Notes: generated by a model from the sequence alone, not told the origin. A stretch of 64,000 nt of DNA from Exiguobacterium alkaliphilum 12/1 (GCF_000714435.1 NZ_JJMW01000060.1:1-64000), one strand, 5' to 3'. Positions 7,200 through 15,882 are shown, counted from the first letter of the stretch. A program made the numbers and translations.

Positions 7200-8326
7200 A
7201 CGAGTGCCTCACGCAATGTGACGGCGACTCCTTTTGGTGCCCAGGCAGCGATGCGGCCGCCTTTGCCGTGAATGGCGACCCAACCGAGACCGCTGAAGAC
7301 GATGTCCGTCTTCACGCCGTCCCGGAGACTGAACTCGTGACGGACGAGCGGCGGCAACTTCTCGAGCGTCTTCTCGTTCGGCGGGTTGAGCATTTGACCG
7401 ATGTGATTCTCGTACAACTCGTCCGCTTTATCGAGTTTCGTACGGTGTGTCTTCAACTCGTTTGACATGTAGACGACGAATGAGCGCTTGTTGCCTTCCA
7501 TGTAGTCGAGACGAGCGAGACCACCGAAGAAGAGCGTCTGCTGCGGGTTCAACTGGAACACGTGTGGCTTGATCTCTTTTTTCGGCGTGATCGTCTTCAA
7601 GTCTTTGGCGTCGACGTAGTGGGCCATCTGATGGCGGTTGATGATCCCTGGTGTGTCATACAAGTTCGCGTCATCATCGAGCGGGACGTCAATCAAGTCG
7701 AGCGTCGTTCCCGGGAAATGGCTGACCGTAATGATCGCCTCGTCCGCTTCGCCGAAACGTTTGATGATTTGGTTGATGAGCGTCGATTTCCCGACGTTCG
7801 TACAACCGACGACGTAGACGTCCTTGCCTTTCCGATAATATTCAATCTTCTCGGCGAGCTCGTCGATGCCGTGCCCTTTCTTCGCACTAATCAAATGGAC
7901 GTCGACCGGGTTCAAGCCGAGTTCTTTCGCCTCGCTCTTCATCCAGTTCGCCATCCGGTTCGGGTTGACGGATTTCGGTAACAAGTCGACTTTGTTCCCG
8001 ACTAAAAGGACCGGGTTCGACCCGACTGACCGTTGCAGTCCCGGGAGCCAGCTCCCGTTAAAGTCAAAGATGTCGACGATTTTAATGACGAGCGCTTCGC
8101 GCGAACCGATTCCGTTCAAGATGCGCAAGAAGTCGTCATCTGTCAGTTCGACGTCTTGAATCTGATTGTAGTGTTTCAGTTTGAAGCAACGTTGGCAAAT
8201 GACGATTTCGCGATCAAGTGCCGATTTCGGAGCATACCCGACACCAGCCGGGTCTTCCGTTTGAATGAGAACGCCGCAACCGGCGCAATAACGTTTTGTT
8301 TCTTCCATAGCATGATTTGCTGTCAT
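7196..8326 (-). CDS. yqeH: Ribosome biogenesis GTPase YqeH
   Basis: A circularly permuted GTPase required for 30S subunit assembly. An N-terminal treble-clef zinc finger has CAGC and CQRC pairs. The GTPase motifs come in permuted order: NKVD (G4) and the SAKKG region (G5) precede GCTNVGKS (G1) and DTPG (G3). The C-terminal domain matches Bacillus YqeH throughout, ending in IVFSGLGWVAIHGKGG and an APKGV motif. I take the ATG at 8326 as start because AGAGGAAA precedes it at the right distance; a GTG eight codons earlier is also open. Second gene of the operon. Confidence 0.94.
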   Translation of the reverse strand: MTANHAMEETKRYCAGCGVLIQTEDPAGVGYAPKSALDREIVICQRCFKLKHYNQIQDVELTDDDFLRILNGIGSREALVIKIVDIFDFNGSWLPGLQRSVGSNPVLLVGNKVDLLPKSVNPNRMANWMKSEAKELGLNPVDVHLISAKKGHGIDELAEKIEYYRKGKDVYVVGCTNVGKSTLINQIIKRFGEADEAIITVSHFPGTTLDLIDVPLDDDANLYDTPGIINRHQMAHYVDAKDLKTITPKKEIKPHVFQLNPQQTLFFGGLARLDYMEGNKRSFVVYMSNELKTHRTKLDKADELYENHIGQMLNPPNEKTLEKLPPLVRHEFSLRDGVKTDIVFSGLGWVAIHGKGGRIAAWAPKGVAVTLREALV

Positions 8327-8442
8327 TTGAGTTTCCTCTTCTTCATTCACTGTAGCGCCTCGCCGCTACTCCTGAAGCGTTAATTCCGACGCCTTACGCG
8401 CCGTACAAGGACAGCCTCCTTCTTCCTTTGCGTTCGAGGTCC

Positions 8443-9069
8443 TTATTCATCTTTTTTATGTGAATCTTCGGAACGCGAGTGCATCGCTTCCCCGATTTTC
8501 TCAGCGACGGCCACTTTGGCCCGCTTCGCATCGACGGCGATTTCCTCGACTTTTTTCGTGATCAATACGTACTTCCCGCGACGTTTCATATGCGCGAACA
8601 CGACTTTCTCGAGCATGCGATTGAACTTCGTGACGAGTCCATCCGTCTTGACGACCGGTTCGACGTGAATGACGTGGATGCCGGCCATGTTCGCGCCGAG
8701 CACGTCCGTGAACAACTGGTCGCCTAAGAAAATCGCTTCTTTCGTCGAGTAGCCGTATTTCGCGAGCGCTTGCTTGAAGCCGGACGGCAACGGTTTTTTC
8801 GCACGCGATACGTAATGGAGTCCGAGCGGTTCCGTGAACGTCCGGACGCGGTTTTCATTGTTATTCGACACGACGATGACGTCAAGTCCATGTGATTTCA
8901 CTTTTTCAAGCCAGAGCAAAAGAAGCTCCGGTGCGTGCGGGACGTCCCAAGCCACGAGTGTATTATCAAGGTCCGTCAAAATGACGCGGACACCACGGTC
9001 TTTTAATTCTTCAAGGTCGATGTCAAAGACTGACGCGACGAACTGTTTCGGATAAAGTCGATTAAACAC
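8443..9069 (-). CDS. yqeG: YqeG family HAD-IIIA phosphatase
   Basis: First gene of the operon. A HAD-type phosphatase with the nucleophile motif LTDLDNTLVAWD (about 31-42), a second motif VVSNNNENR and a third GDQLFTDVLGAN. The substrate is unknown; in some bacteria and plastids relatives act on phosphatidylglycerophosphate. The last 40 residues form a basic and then acidic tail (AVDAKRAKVAVAEK onward) beyond the HAD core. A 92-base gap separates it from yqeH. GGAGG precedes the ATG. Confidence 0.9.
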   Translation of the reverse strand: MFNRLYPKQFVASVFDIDLEELKDRGVRVILTDLDNTLVAWDVPHAPELLLLWLEKVKSHGLDVIVVSNNNENRVRTFTEPLGLHYVSRAKKPLPSGFKQALAKYGYSTKEAIFLGDQLFTDVLGANMAGIHVIHVEPVVKTDGLVTKFNRMLEKVVFAHMKRRGKYVLITKKVEEIAVDAKRAKVAVAEKIGEAMHSRSEDSHKKDE

Positions 9070-9140
9070 GTTTGAATTCCTCCAATTATCTAAAGCGATT
9101 CAACTACTCTTATAAGTATTGATATCCCTTCTATGGTAAA

Positions 9141-9178
9141 CGAAAACCGACCAAACGACTAGTGTATCGTTTGGCCGG
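9141..9178 (-). terminator. Terminator of psd
   Basis: Stem CCGGCCAAACGA / TCGTTTGGTCGG with one mismatch and a TTTTCGTTT tail on the minus strand, just past the psd stop. Confidence 0.8.
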
Positions 9179-9198
9179 AATGAAAAAGTTTGAAATTT

Positions 9199-9975
9199 TC
9201 ATTGAATCGTGCCGATGGCTTCACCGAGCCGGACCGGACCGATTTTAGACGAATCGATATGGACGCGCCCTTTTTCGAAGCAAAGGACGACGGTCGAGCC
9301 GAACGAGAAGTAGCCGACTTCGTCTCCCTTTTCCACGTACGACCCGTCATGGGTCCACTCGATCGTGTTGACGTTCAAGGCGCCGACCATGATGTGTTCA
9401 TAGACACCGGCAGGGCTATCGAATCGCGTGATGCGGCGATAGTTGCGCGAGAGCGGACGAACCGTCTCCGTCAAGCCGATCTCGTTGACCGGTGCCGAGC
9501 GGTCGCCTAGCTCGTAGTGACTGAGGACGCGCCCGGCGAGCGGGACGTGGACGCGGTGATAATCGCGCGGGCTCAAGTAGAGCACGCAGACGGTGCCGCC
9601 TGCATAGCGACGTGCCTCTTGTTGCGAACCGAGCATCTCAGCGAGCGTGTACGATTGGCCCTTCACTTCAAAGCGGCTATCGTCTGTGATATCGGTGACG
9701 ATGGATAACTTCCCGTCACACGGAGAGACGATCGATTGTGCATCTACGTCAATCAATCGGGCCCCTTCTTTCAGATGTCGAGTGAAGAACGCGTGCAGAC
9801 TCGGATACGCATCCATTGGGTCTTTCGCTTCTTCAACGTCAATCTTGTACGTTTTCGCGAACGAGGCGATGAGCGGACGGCTATAGTTCGATTCAGCGAA
9901 CCACCGGAGCCGTTTGGCGATGAACGGTGAGGCGTTCAATTCAAACAACGTCTGGTAGAAACGGCTTTTAATCAC
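9199..9975 (-). CDS. psd: Phosphatidylserine decarboxylase proenzyme
   Basis: Converts phosphatidylserine to phosphatidylethanolamine at the membrane. The proenzyme cleaves itself at the G/S bond of an xGST motif, seen here as YFSFGSTVVLCFEKG near residue 230; the serine becomes the pyruvoyl group of the small alpha subunit. The catalytic DYHRVHVPLAG segment and the early VSPCDGKL motif are intact. 258 residues is typical of the Bacillus enzyme. Its partner, phosphatidylserine synthase, is encoded 20 kb away at 30034. The start overlaps the preceding thioredoxin-like gene by four bases. Confidence 0.95.
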   Translation of the reverse strand: MIKSRFYQTLFELNASPFIAKRLRWFAESNYSRPLIASFAKTYKIDVEEAKDPMDAYPSLHAFFTRHLKEGARLIDVDAQSIVSPCDGKLSIVTDITDDSRFEVKGQSYTLAEMLGSQQEARRYAGGTVCVLYLSPRDYHRVHVPLAGRVLSHYELGDRSAPVNEIGLTETVRPLSRNYRRITRFDSPAGVYEHIMVGALNVNTIEWTHDGSYVEKGDEVGYFSFGSTVVLCFEKGRVHIDSSKIGPVRLGEAIGTIQ

Positions 9976-10391
9976 TGTTCGCCCTCCTCATTTTTAAAGA
10001 ATGTCTCATACTGCTGTTCCGATACGGCTCCTTCGATGCGGCCCGTCTCTTGACCATCCTCAAACCGGATGACCGTCGGCGTGCCGTTGATGCCGTACGT
10101 CGTCCAGACGTTATGGTCGGCCAAGTTGATTGAGACAGCATCATATTCTTCAACGAGCGGCTCGATATACGGCTTCACCTGCTCACAGTACTCACAGCCA
10201 GTCTGCCAGAAGTAAACGACGACCTCTTCTTCTTCCGAAATCTTCGTCTCCAGCTCTTCGGCATTGACCGCGTTGACACCCTCTTCTTCATTGGCGTTGT
10301 TCAAGAAGAACAAGAGCCCGATGCCGATCACGATGATGGCAGCGATAATGGCGAACGTAATAAAGTTCGCGCGTTTTGCATCATTTTTCAT
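9972..10391 (-). CDS. Membrane-anchored thioredoxin-like protein
   Basis: A 139-residue protein with one N-terminal membrane anchor (residues 10-30), an acidic linker and a thioredoxin fold facing outward. The redox centre is CEYC (C66/C69) in VVYFWQTGCEYCEQVKP, and the cis-proline loop is GINGTPTVIRF. It probably acts as a thiol-disulfide oxidoreductase or its partner at the outer face of the membrane. GGAGG precedes the ATG. The four-base overlap with psd indicates a two-gene operon, though no functional link is evident. Confidence 0.87.
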   Translation of the reverse strand: MKNDAKRANFITFAIIAAIIVIGIGLLFFLNNANEEEGVNAVNAEELETKISEEEEVVVYFWQTGCEYCEQVKPYIEPLVEEYDAVSINLADHNVWTTYGINGTPTVIRFEDGQETGRIEGAVSEQQYETFFKNEEGEQ

Positions 10392-10414
10392 AGTAAGTCC
10401 CTCCTAAAATGATA

Positions 10415-10444
10415 TAAAAAGAACTGACTCGACTGTGAGCCAGT
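10415..10444 (-). terminator. Terminator of yjzD
   Basis: Stem AACTG-CTC / GAG-CAGTT with single mismatch, then CTTTTTAT on the minus strand. Confidence 0.75.
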
Positions 10445-10459
10445 TTGATTGTGAACGTC

Positions 10460-10654
10460 TTACTTCTCTTGGGCGACGTCGCTGATCCCCATATCTTGGT
10501 TCACGACATCCAAGAGCACGATAAAGATTGTGATGACCACGCCAAACGCTGTCGCGAGCATCGCATTGAATGGCACGCCGTCGACAGCAGAAATGATAAA
10601 GATTGCTGTGTTCGAAAGCAAAATTGCCCAGAACAATGTGACTAAATATCGCAT
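10460..10654 (-). CDS. yjzD: YjzD family (DUF2929) two-helix membrane protein
   Basis: A 64-residue protein beginning MRYLVTLFWAILL and consisting of two hydrophobic helices (about 4-24 and 30-52) with a short acidic tail. This is the pattern of Bacillus YjzD/DUF2929, of unknown function. I place the start at 10654, where GGAGGGG lies seven bases upstream, rather than at an ATG seven codons earlier. Single gene, divergent from the HAD gene. Confidence 0.85.
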   Translation of the reverse strand: MRYLVTLFWAILLSNTAIFIISAVDGVPFNAMLATAFGVVITIFIVLLDVVNQDMGISDVAQEK

Positions 10655-10817
10655 CGAAAGTCCCCTCCATCTCACAGATGATGCATGAATTGCTCATACG
10701 AGATTAGTATAGCATTGTTCCTGATAAATGTGCGACCTCGATTGTATATTCTTTCCGTTGAAACCGGAAATATGATACCGTCAGAGAAACAGCACATCGT
10801 AGAAAAGAGGATGACTA

Positions 10818-11630
10818 ATGTCACGTTATTTAATCGCAGTAGATTTGGATGGCACGTTGTTACGAGATGACAAGACGATTAGCGACCGGAACATTCGTGC
10901 GCTACAGGCGGCTCGGGAGGCGGGTCATGAAGTCATGATTGCGACGGGACGTCCCCAACGCCACTCCATCATGTACTACGAACAGCTCGGCTTGACGACG
11001 CCGCTCATCAACTTCAACGGCGCGCTCGTCCACCATCCGAAAGACTCGTCATACGCCGTGACACACCGACCAATCCCACTCAAGACGGCGCACGAGATCA
11101 TCGAGGAAGTGTCGGAGACGAAAGCACACAACATCGTCGTCGAAGTGACGGACCACGTCTACTTCCAAAAAGAACCGCAAGAATTTTATAGCCCCTACAC
11201 CGAGCGCGCGCTCAGCGTCACATCGGGCAACTTGCTCAAACACTTACAAGAAGAGCCGACGTCACTCCTCATCCATGCGACGAAAGAGCACGTCGACAAC
11301 GTCCGTGCACGTTTGAATAAAGTTCACGCCGAGGCCGTCTTGAACCGCCAATGGCGCATGCCGGAGCACATGATCGAAGTCATGAGCCAAAACACATCGA
11401 AGGCGCTCGGATTGCGTGAAGTGTCGAAACATCTCGGCATCAACCGCAAAAACATCATCGCGTTCGGCGACGAGGAGAACGACCTCGAGATGCTCGACTA
11501 TGTCGGCACCGGCGTCGCGATGGGGAACGCCATCAGCCAGTTGAAAGCCGTCGCGAACGAAGTGACCGCGTCGAACATGGAAGACGGCATCGCCATCTAC
11601 CTCGAAGAAAAACTCGGCATCAAGGCATAA
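10818..11630 (+). CDS. Cof-type HAD-IIB sugar/nucleotide phosphatase
   Basis: A 270-residue HAD phosphatase of the Cof subfamily. The nucleophile motif AVDLDGTLLRDD is at residues 7-18, motif II in MIATGRP, the C2B cap domain at about 85-190, and the last motifs as the conserved lysine (TSKALGL) and FGDEENDLEMLDYVGTGVAMGNA. Such enzymes hydrolyse sugar phosphates, pyridoxal phosphate or flavin nucleotides; the substrate here cannot be read. GAGGATGACTA lies before the ATG and a strong terminator follows. Confidence 0.9.
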   Translation: MSRYLIAVDLDGTLLRDDKTISDRNIRALQAAREAGHEVMIATGRPQRHSIMYYEQLGLTTPLINFNGALVHHPKDSSYAVTHRPIPLKTAHEIIEEVSETKAHNIVVEVTDHVYFQKEPQEFYSPYTERALSVTSGNLLKHLQEEPTSLLIHATKEHVDNVRARLNKVHAEAVLNRQWRMPEHMIEVMSQNTSKALGLREVSKHLGINRKNIIAFGDEENDLEMLDYVGTGVAMGNAISQLKAVANEVTASNMEDGIAIYLEEKLGIKA

Positions 11631-11633
11631 TCA

Positions 11634-11665
11634 ACACACCGACTGAATGCAGTCGGTGTGTTTTA
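11634..11665 (+). terminator. Terminator of the HAD phosphatase gene
   Basis: Perfect 12-base stem ACACACCGACTG / CAGTCGGTGTGT with a four-base loop and TTTTAG tail, just past the stop. Confidence 0.93.
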
Positions 11666-11681
11666 GCTTATTGACCACCAC

Positions 11682-11745
11682 AATGTTTCGCGCGCTTCCT
11701 TTTGGTGCCTCCCGAATGTTTTGCGCTCTTCCTTCTGGCGCCTCC
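11682..11745 (+). repeat. Two tandem copies of a 31-bp unit
   Basis: Positions 11682-11712 and 11715-11745 repeat the same 31 bases with only a few differences (shared AATGTTT, GCGC, CTTCCTT, TGG, GCCTCC). The second copy runs into the long inverted-repeat element at 11737, suggesting that the element border has been duplicated. Confidence 0.75.
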
Positions 11746-11832
11746 GCTTTCCTAGGGGCGAGCAGGGAGCCGCATCGCTTAACGCTGCTGGGTCTCCCCT
11801 TGCTCGCTAATCCCTTAGGAGTCTCCGGCGCC
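11737..11832 (+). repeat. Bacillales-type intergenic inverted-repeat element, copy 1
   Basis: A 96-bp imperfect palindrome bounded by GGCGCC. The left arm contains CCGCTTTCCTAGGGGCGAGC and the right arm GCTCGCTAATCCCTTAGGAG, with a middle CGCTGCTGGGTCTCC. The same layout (CCGCTTTCC, GCTGCTGGGTCTC, CGCTAAT, GGGAGTC) recurs in copy 2 at 18507-18605 in the opposite orientation. Elements of this look are scattered through Bacillus-related genomes. The rest of the 11640-11930 gap holds no gene I can support. Confidence 0.75.
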
Positions 11833-11930
11833 ATCGGATGAGCGAAGCAGCAGGTTCTCGTCATTTTCCTGAGGTCTGGACGGCCGATCGATTACGTCAT
11901 CCAACGTACCAACTTGACCTCTATCTATAC

Positions 11931-11966
11931 AATAACCCCTGCTGAGTGTTCAGCGGGGGTTATTTT
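11931..11966. terminator. Terminator of the YitT-family gene, T-rich on both sides
   Basis: Stem AATAACCCC-GCTGA / TCAGC-GGGGTTATT with loop GTGT at the end of the yitT-like gene. The stem itself supplies U-rich ends in both directions. Confidence 0.8.
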
Positions 11967-12813
11967 AGCGTCGAAACGCACCTTCGACATCTTCGGTCGG
12001 AACCATGTTGATGAAGACGGTCGGATCGGCATCCTTACAGATGCGCGTGATTTCACGAACTTCGTGGCGCTGGGCGACCATCATGAGCGTCGCCTTTTCG
12101 ACTTTTGAGTACGTGCCGATCGACGGCATGAGCGTGATGCCGCGGAAGACGTGTTGATGCAACTCTTTCGTCACTTCGTCCGGATGGCTCGTGACGATGA
12201 AGAGTGTTTGACGCTGCGTGTTCGTATAAATCTCGTCGATGACTTTCGACGTCACGTACAAGAAGACGATTGTATAAAGCGCAGTCTGCCAACCAAATAA
12301 CGCACCGGCCCAAAGTGCGATCATCATGTTCATGAGGAACAAGTAGACGCCGACCGAATTGTTCGTGAATTTCGCCAAGATGAGCGCGACGATATCGAAT
12401 CCGCCGGTCGAGGCGCCGAAGCGAATCGTGATCCCTGAACCGATGGCGAGCAAAACCCCGCCGAACACGGCGTTCAAGAGCGGGTCGTCCGAGAGGAGCT
12501 GCGATTGTGGAAGCACACGAATGAACACGGTGACTGCCGCGACACTGATGAGTGTATGAATCATCATGTTCTTGCCGAGCATGAAGTAGCTGACAATGAG
12601 TAGCGGCACGTTTAAGACGAAGAACCAAATTCCTTCCCCGAGCTCAAACGGTGTCCCCGCAAACAGTTGCGTAAAGATTTGGGCGAGCCCGGTAAATCCG
12701 GTCGAGTATACCCCCGCCGGGATTAAAAATAATGTCATAGATAATGCAACGAATACTCCCCCAATAATCGAAACGATTCCGATGCGAGCATGTTCTTTAA
12801 CGGCTTCCGTCAA
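11965..12813 (-). CDS. YitT family membrane protein (DUF161 + DUF2179)
   Basis: A 282-residue protein with five to six N-terminal membrane helices (residues 10-175) including the conserved GxTGGFDIVALI motif (STGGFDIV) and GVYLFLMN, followed by a cytoplasmic DUF2179 domain (about 205-280, LFIVTSHPDEVTKELHQHVFRGIT...GTYS). Function unknown; several paralogues are common in Bacillales. GGGGAGAC precedes the ATG. It is downstream of malP but separated by a terminator. Confidence 0.9.
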   Translation of the reverse strand: MTEAVKEHARIGIVSIIGGVFVALSMTLFLIPAGVYSTGFTGLAQIFTQLFAGTPFELGEGIWFFVLNVPLLIVSYFMLGKNMMIHTLISVAAVTVFIRVLPQSQLLSDDPLLNAVFGGVLLAIGSGITIRFGASTGGFDIVALILAKFTNNSVGVYLFLMNMMIALWAGALFGWQTALYTIVFLYVTSKVIDEIYTNTQRQTLFIVTSHPDEVTKELHQHVFRGITLMPSIGTYSKVEKATLMMVAQRHEVREITRICKDADPTVFINMVPTEDVEGAFRR

Positions 12814-12910
12814 GTTTTGTCTCCCCTTTCAAAAATAGCTAAGAATCAAGATAACATAGATTCCAAGCGCTGCCTATCATTAAAATAATGCAATCTGCAG
12901 AGGCGCGATG

Positions 12911-12944
12911 AAAAAAAACAAGCCGACCGAAGCCGACTTGTTGT
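12911..12944 (-). terminator. Terminator of malP
   Basis: Stem AACAAGTCGGC / GCCGACTTGTT around a TTCGG loop region with eight U following on the minus strand. Confidence 0.92.
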
Positions 12945-12958
12945 GCTGACGCATTTGA

Positions 12959-15256
12959 TTACGCTTTCACCGTCTCGATCGTCACGGCATCGTTTGCCGG
13001 GACGTTGACGACATTTCCATAGACCTTGATGGAGACGTCCGTGCCGCCCGTCTGCTTGATCGTCACATGGTCACGCGTCGATGTGATCGTCAAGTGATGG
13101 CCGCGCCAGAGCATATTGAATGAATAGCCGTTCCAATCCTTCGGAATCATCGGGCTGAACGTAAGCTCGTTCTCGAGGGCACGCATGCCAGCGAAACCGT
13201 GCACGATTGACATCCACGAGCCGACCATCGACGTGATGTGAAGACCGTCTTCCGTGTCGTTGTTGTAGTTGTCGAGGTCGAGGCGGGCTGAACGTTGATA
13301 GAGCTCGACCGCCTTATCCTCGTAACCAACTTCAGCCGCGATAATCGAGTAGACGCAAGGCGACAAGCTCGACTCATGAACCGTGCGCGGCTCATAGAAG
13401 TCGAAGTTGGCCCGTTTCTGCTCGATCGTGAAACGGTCACCGAACGTATAGAGACCTTGGAGCACGTCCGCCTGCTTGATAAAGTTCGAGCGGAGGATAC
13501 GGTCCCACGACCAGTTTTGGTTGAGCGGCAAGTGTTTCGGATCGAGATCTTTCACTAAGATTTGTTCTTTATCCATGAAGCCGTCCTGTTGCATGAACAC
13601 GTCTGGGACGAGGTCGTCTTTCGGATAGTACATCTTCGTCTGGATATCGTTCCACTTCGCAATCTCTTCGTCCGTGATGCCGAGCGTCGAGACGAGCTCT
13701 TCAAGACGAGCCGGCTCCGCTTGTTTCAAGTAGTTGTACACCTCTTGCGTGTATTCAAGCGTCCACGCGGCAATCAAGTTCGTGTACCAGTTGTTGTTGA
13801 CGTTGTTATCGTATTCGTTCGGACCTGTGACGCCTAGGATCATGTAGACATCTTTGTGCGGGACAAAGTTGACACGGCTCGCCCAGTAACGCGAGATCTC
13901 GACCAATACTTCAAGTCCGTATTTCCCGAGGTATGACTTATCGCCTGTGAAGTTCGTATAGTTGAAGATGGCATGTGCGATGGCGCCGTTCCGGTGAATC
14001 TCTTCATGCGTGATCTCCCACTCGTTGTGGCACTCCTCGCCGTTCATCGTCACCATCGGATAGAGGGCGCCTTCCATGCCGACGTTCTTGACCGAGTTCT
14101 CTTTTGCTTGCGGCAATTGGTTGTGGCGATATTTGAGCAAGTTCCACGACACTTCTGGTTTGGCTGTCGCTAAATAGAAGTGGAGGCAATACGCTTCTGT
14201 ATCCCAATACGTGGCACCGCCATACTTTTCACCGGTGAACCCTTTCGGACCGATGTTGAGACGTGAGTCCTCGCCTGTGTACGTCTGATACATATTGAAG
14301 ATGTTAAAGCGAATGCCCTGTTGTGCTTCGGCGTCGCCGTCGATGCGGACGTCCGCGTCCTCCCAACGTGCGAGCCAAGCGTCCGTCTGCTCGGCGAGGA
14401 GCGTCTCAAAGCCTTTCTCAAACGCCATCTCAACGCGTTGCATTCCCGTCGACTGCAATTCCTCGACTTCGTAGTCACGGTTCGTAACGACCGAGACGTA
14501 TTTGTACGCCGTTGCCGTCTCACCGGCTGGCGCCGTCACCGTGAACTTGTTCGCGACGAACAGGTCGGTCGCTTCGAGCACTTCAGAGCGCGCGCCTTCG
14601 ACGTCTGCAATCATCGAAGCCGTCACGTGCCAATCGAGCTTTTTCGTCTTCGTCGTGACAAAACCGAAACGCTCTTCGACACCGTGTTCGACCGGCAACC
14701 AGAACTTCTCGTCATAGTTCGAGTCCTCGTTGACGACATCACCGTCCAAGTATGGCGTGAACTCGATTTTCGCCTCGTAGTTGACCGGCGTGACGTTATA
14801 ACGAATCGCTAAGATTTCTTTATCGACGATCGAGAAGAAACGGACGACTTCCACTTTCGTCTCTTCCGTCCCGTTCAACAATGTGAACGTCCGTGTTAGG
14901 ACGCCGCGTTGCATATCGAGCTCACGCGTGAAGTCTTTCACTTCCCACTTCGCCAAATCAACCGGTGTCCCGTTGATGGCGACACGAAGACCGACGACGT
15001 TCGTCGCGTTCAACACTTTTGCGAAGTATTCCGGGTACCCGTTCTTCCACCAACCGACGCGCGTCTTGTCCGGATAATAGACGCCCGCCACATAAAACCC
15101 TTGGTGCGTATCGTTCGAGTAATCTTCCTCGAAGTTGCCGCGCATCCCCATATGCCCGTTCCCGAGCGAGGTGATCGACTCGGCAAGACGGTTCTCTTTC
15201 GGATGAAGCCCTTCTTCGGTTACTTTCCATTCATCGACTGCAAACAATCGTTTCAT
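12959..15256 (-). CDS. malP: GH65 maltose phosphorylase
   Basis: Family GH65 inverting phosphorylase, 765 residues, closely matching Bacillus YvdK/MalP (RLFxxDEWK start, NFEEDYSxDxHQGxYVAGVYYPDKTRVGWWKNGYPEYF, NIGPKGFTGEKYGGATYWDTEAY). It splits maltose with phosphate into glucose and beta-glucose-1-phosphate in the cytoplasm. The general acid is E481 in GVTGPNEYDNNVNNNWYTN; the phosphate-binding HESSLSP loop is near residue 630. It lies in a separate transcription unit downstream of the importer genes and carries its own promoter with two GCAAACG-type operators and a cre-like site. Kojibiose or trehalose phosphorylase activity is less likely given the match to YvdK. Confidence 0.93.
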   Translation of the reverse strand: MKRLFAVDEWKVTEEGLHPKENRLAESITSLGNGHMGMRGNFEEDYSNDTHQGFYVAGVYYPDKTRVGWWKNGYPEYFAKVLNATNVVGLRVAINGTPVDLAKWEVKDFTRELDMQRGVLTRTFTLLNGTEETKVEVVRFFSIVDKEILAIRYNVTPVNYEAKIEFTPYLDGDVVNEDSNYDEKFWLPVEHGVEERFGFVTTKTKKLDWHVTASMIADVEGARSEVLEATDLFVANKFTVTAPAGETATAYKYVSVVTNRDYEVEELQSTGMQRVEMAFEKGFETLLAEQTDAWLARWEDADVRIDGDAEAQQGIRFNIFNMYQTYTGEDSRLNIGPKGFTGEKYGGATYWDTEAYCLHFYLATAKPEVSWNLLKYRHNQLPQAKENSVKNVGMEGALYPMVTMNGEECHNEWEITHEEIHRNGAIAHAIFNYTNFTGDKSYLGKYGLEVLVEISRYWASRVNFVPHKDVYMILGVTGPNEYDNNVNNNWYTNLIAAWTLEYTQEVYNYLKQAEPARLEELVSTLGITDEEIAKWNDIQTKMYYPKDDLVPDVFMQQDGFMDKEQILVKDLDPKHLPLNQNWSWDRILRSNFIKQADVLQGLYTFGDRFTIEQKRANFDFYEPRTVHESSLSPCVYSIIAAEVGYEDKAVELYQRSARLDLDNYNNDTEDGLHITSMVGSWMSIVHGFAGMRALENELTFSPMIPKDWNGYSFNMLWRGHHLTITSTRDHVTIKQTGGTDVSIKVYGNVVNVPANDAVTIETVKA

Positions 15257-15311
15257 CTGTCTGCCACTCCTTTTTCTCTAACAAGGCTACTGTTCATTAG
15301 ACAACGAAATC

Positions 15312-15327
15312 ATGCAACCGTTTGTCT
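15312..15327 (-). promoter_or_regulatory. Second LacI-type operator upstream of malP
   Basis: Minus strand GACAAACGGTTGCA, an imperfect copy of the operator at 15381-15396, lying downstream of the predicted start point and 56 bases upstream of the ATG. Confidence 0.5.
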
Positions 15328-15342
15328 ATGAAAGCGCTGTAT
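15328..15342 (+). promoter_or_regulatory. cre-like site in the malP leader
   Basis: ATGAAAGCGCTGTAT matches the CcpA consensus WTGNAANCGNWNNCA except for the last two bases. Its position after the start point suits carbon catabolite repression by road-block. Confidence 0.5.
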
Positions 15343-15358
15343 TTCAATCTCACCTCTC

Positions 15359-15396
15359 ATTTTACACGACTCAACGAAGAATGCAATCGTTTGCAT
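15359..15396 (-). promoter_or_regulatory. malP promoter with embedded palindromic operator
   Basis: On the minus strand TTGCAT (15386-15381) and TAAAAT (15364-15359) are separated by 16 bases. The -35 hexamer is part of ATGCAAACGATTGCAT (15381-15396), a LacI-family palindrome that also fits the cre consensus. A bound MalR-type repressor would cover the -35 region. Confidence 0.7.
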
Positions 15397-15437
15397 AGAA
15401 CTTTTTCTTTCTTTTTTTCCTCACAGTTTACGGCAGA

Positions 15438-15469
15438 CAAAAACGGCTTCGAATTCCCCCGAAGCCGTT
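15438..15469 (-). terminator. Terminator of the YflT-domain protein gene
   Basis: Perfect stem AACGGCTTC / GAAGCCGTT with TTTTTGTC tail on the minus strand, immediately after the stop at 15475. Confidence 0.88.
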
Positions 15470-15474
15470 CCAAA

Positions 15475-15882
15475 TCAAACGTCGCGATCGCGGCCGAACG
15501 TCGCATTGCCTTCATGCCCTTCAAACGCCGGGTTGTCCCCGTCGTTGAAGCCGGTATCCGGTTCATCGAGAATGAGCGCATAACCACCGCTCATGATGTC
15601 TCCGTACGCCTTGTTCACGTCATCGTCCGCGAGTCCGAGGTCGAGGAGCGCTCGTTTCACTTCTTGCTCGCCTTCAGCGACGCCGGCAAACTTTTGCAGC
15701 CATGAAGCTGAAGCCTCTTCCACTTTCGCATCGGTGTTTCGTTTGACGAGCGATACGTTATCCTCGTCTCGCACGACGACGAACAAGTCCTTCTCGTCAT
15801 AGCCATCATGGTTCAACTGATCAATCTTCGAGACGAGGGCCGCCTCGTCTTGGTACGTGTCAACAAATCGTCTTCTGCTCAT
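15475..15882 (-). CDS. General stress protein, YflT (GSP17M-like) domain
   Basis: A 135-residue acidic protein beginning RRFVDTYQDEAALVSKIDQL and continuing DGYDEKDLFVVVRDEDNVSLVK, the YflT/GSP17M-like domain (residues 5-100). The remaining tail is short and charged (DEPDTGFNDGDNPAFEGHEGN). Members in Bacillus are sigma-B stress proteins of unknown biochemical role. It is paralogous to the N-terminal part of the 321-residue protein at 16773. Its ATG overlaps the stop of the upstream gene (TAATG), so the two are coupled. Confidence 0.82.
   Translation of the reverse strand: MSRRRFVDTYQDEAALVSKIDQLNHDGYDEKDLFVVVRDEDNVSLVKRNTDAKVEEASASWLQKFAGVAEGEQEVKRALLDLGLADDDVNKAYGDIMSGGYALILDEPDTGFNDGDNPAFEGHEGNATFGRDRDV

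Noticed and set aside
9199-9975. FGST instead of LGST at the Psd self-cleavage site
   Set aside because: The G/S bond and flanking residues are intact and I believe FGST occurs in related Gram-positive enzymes, so it is not an anomaly.
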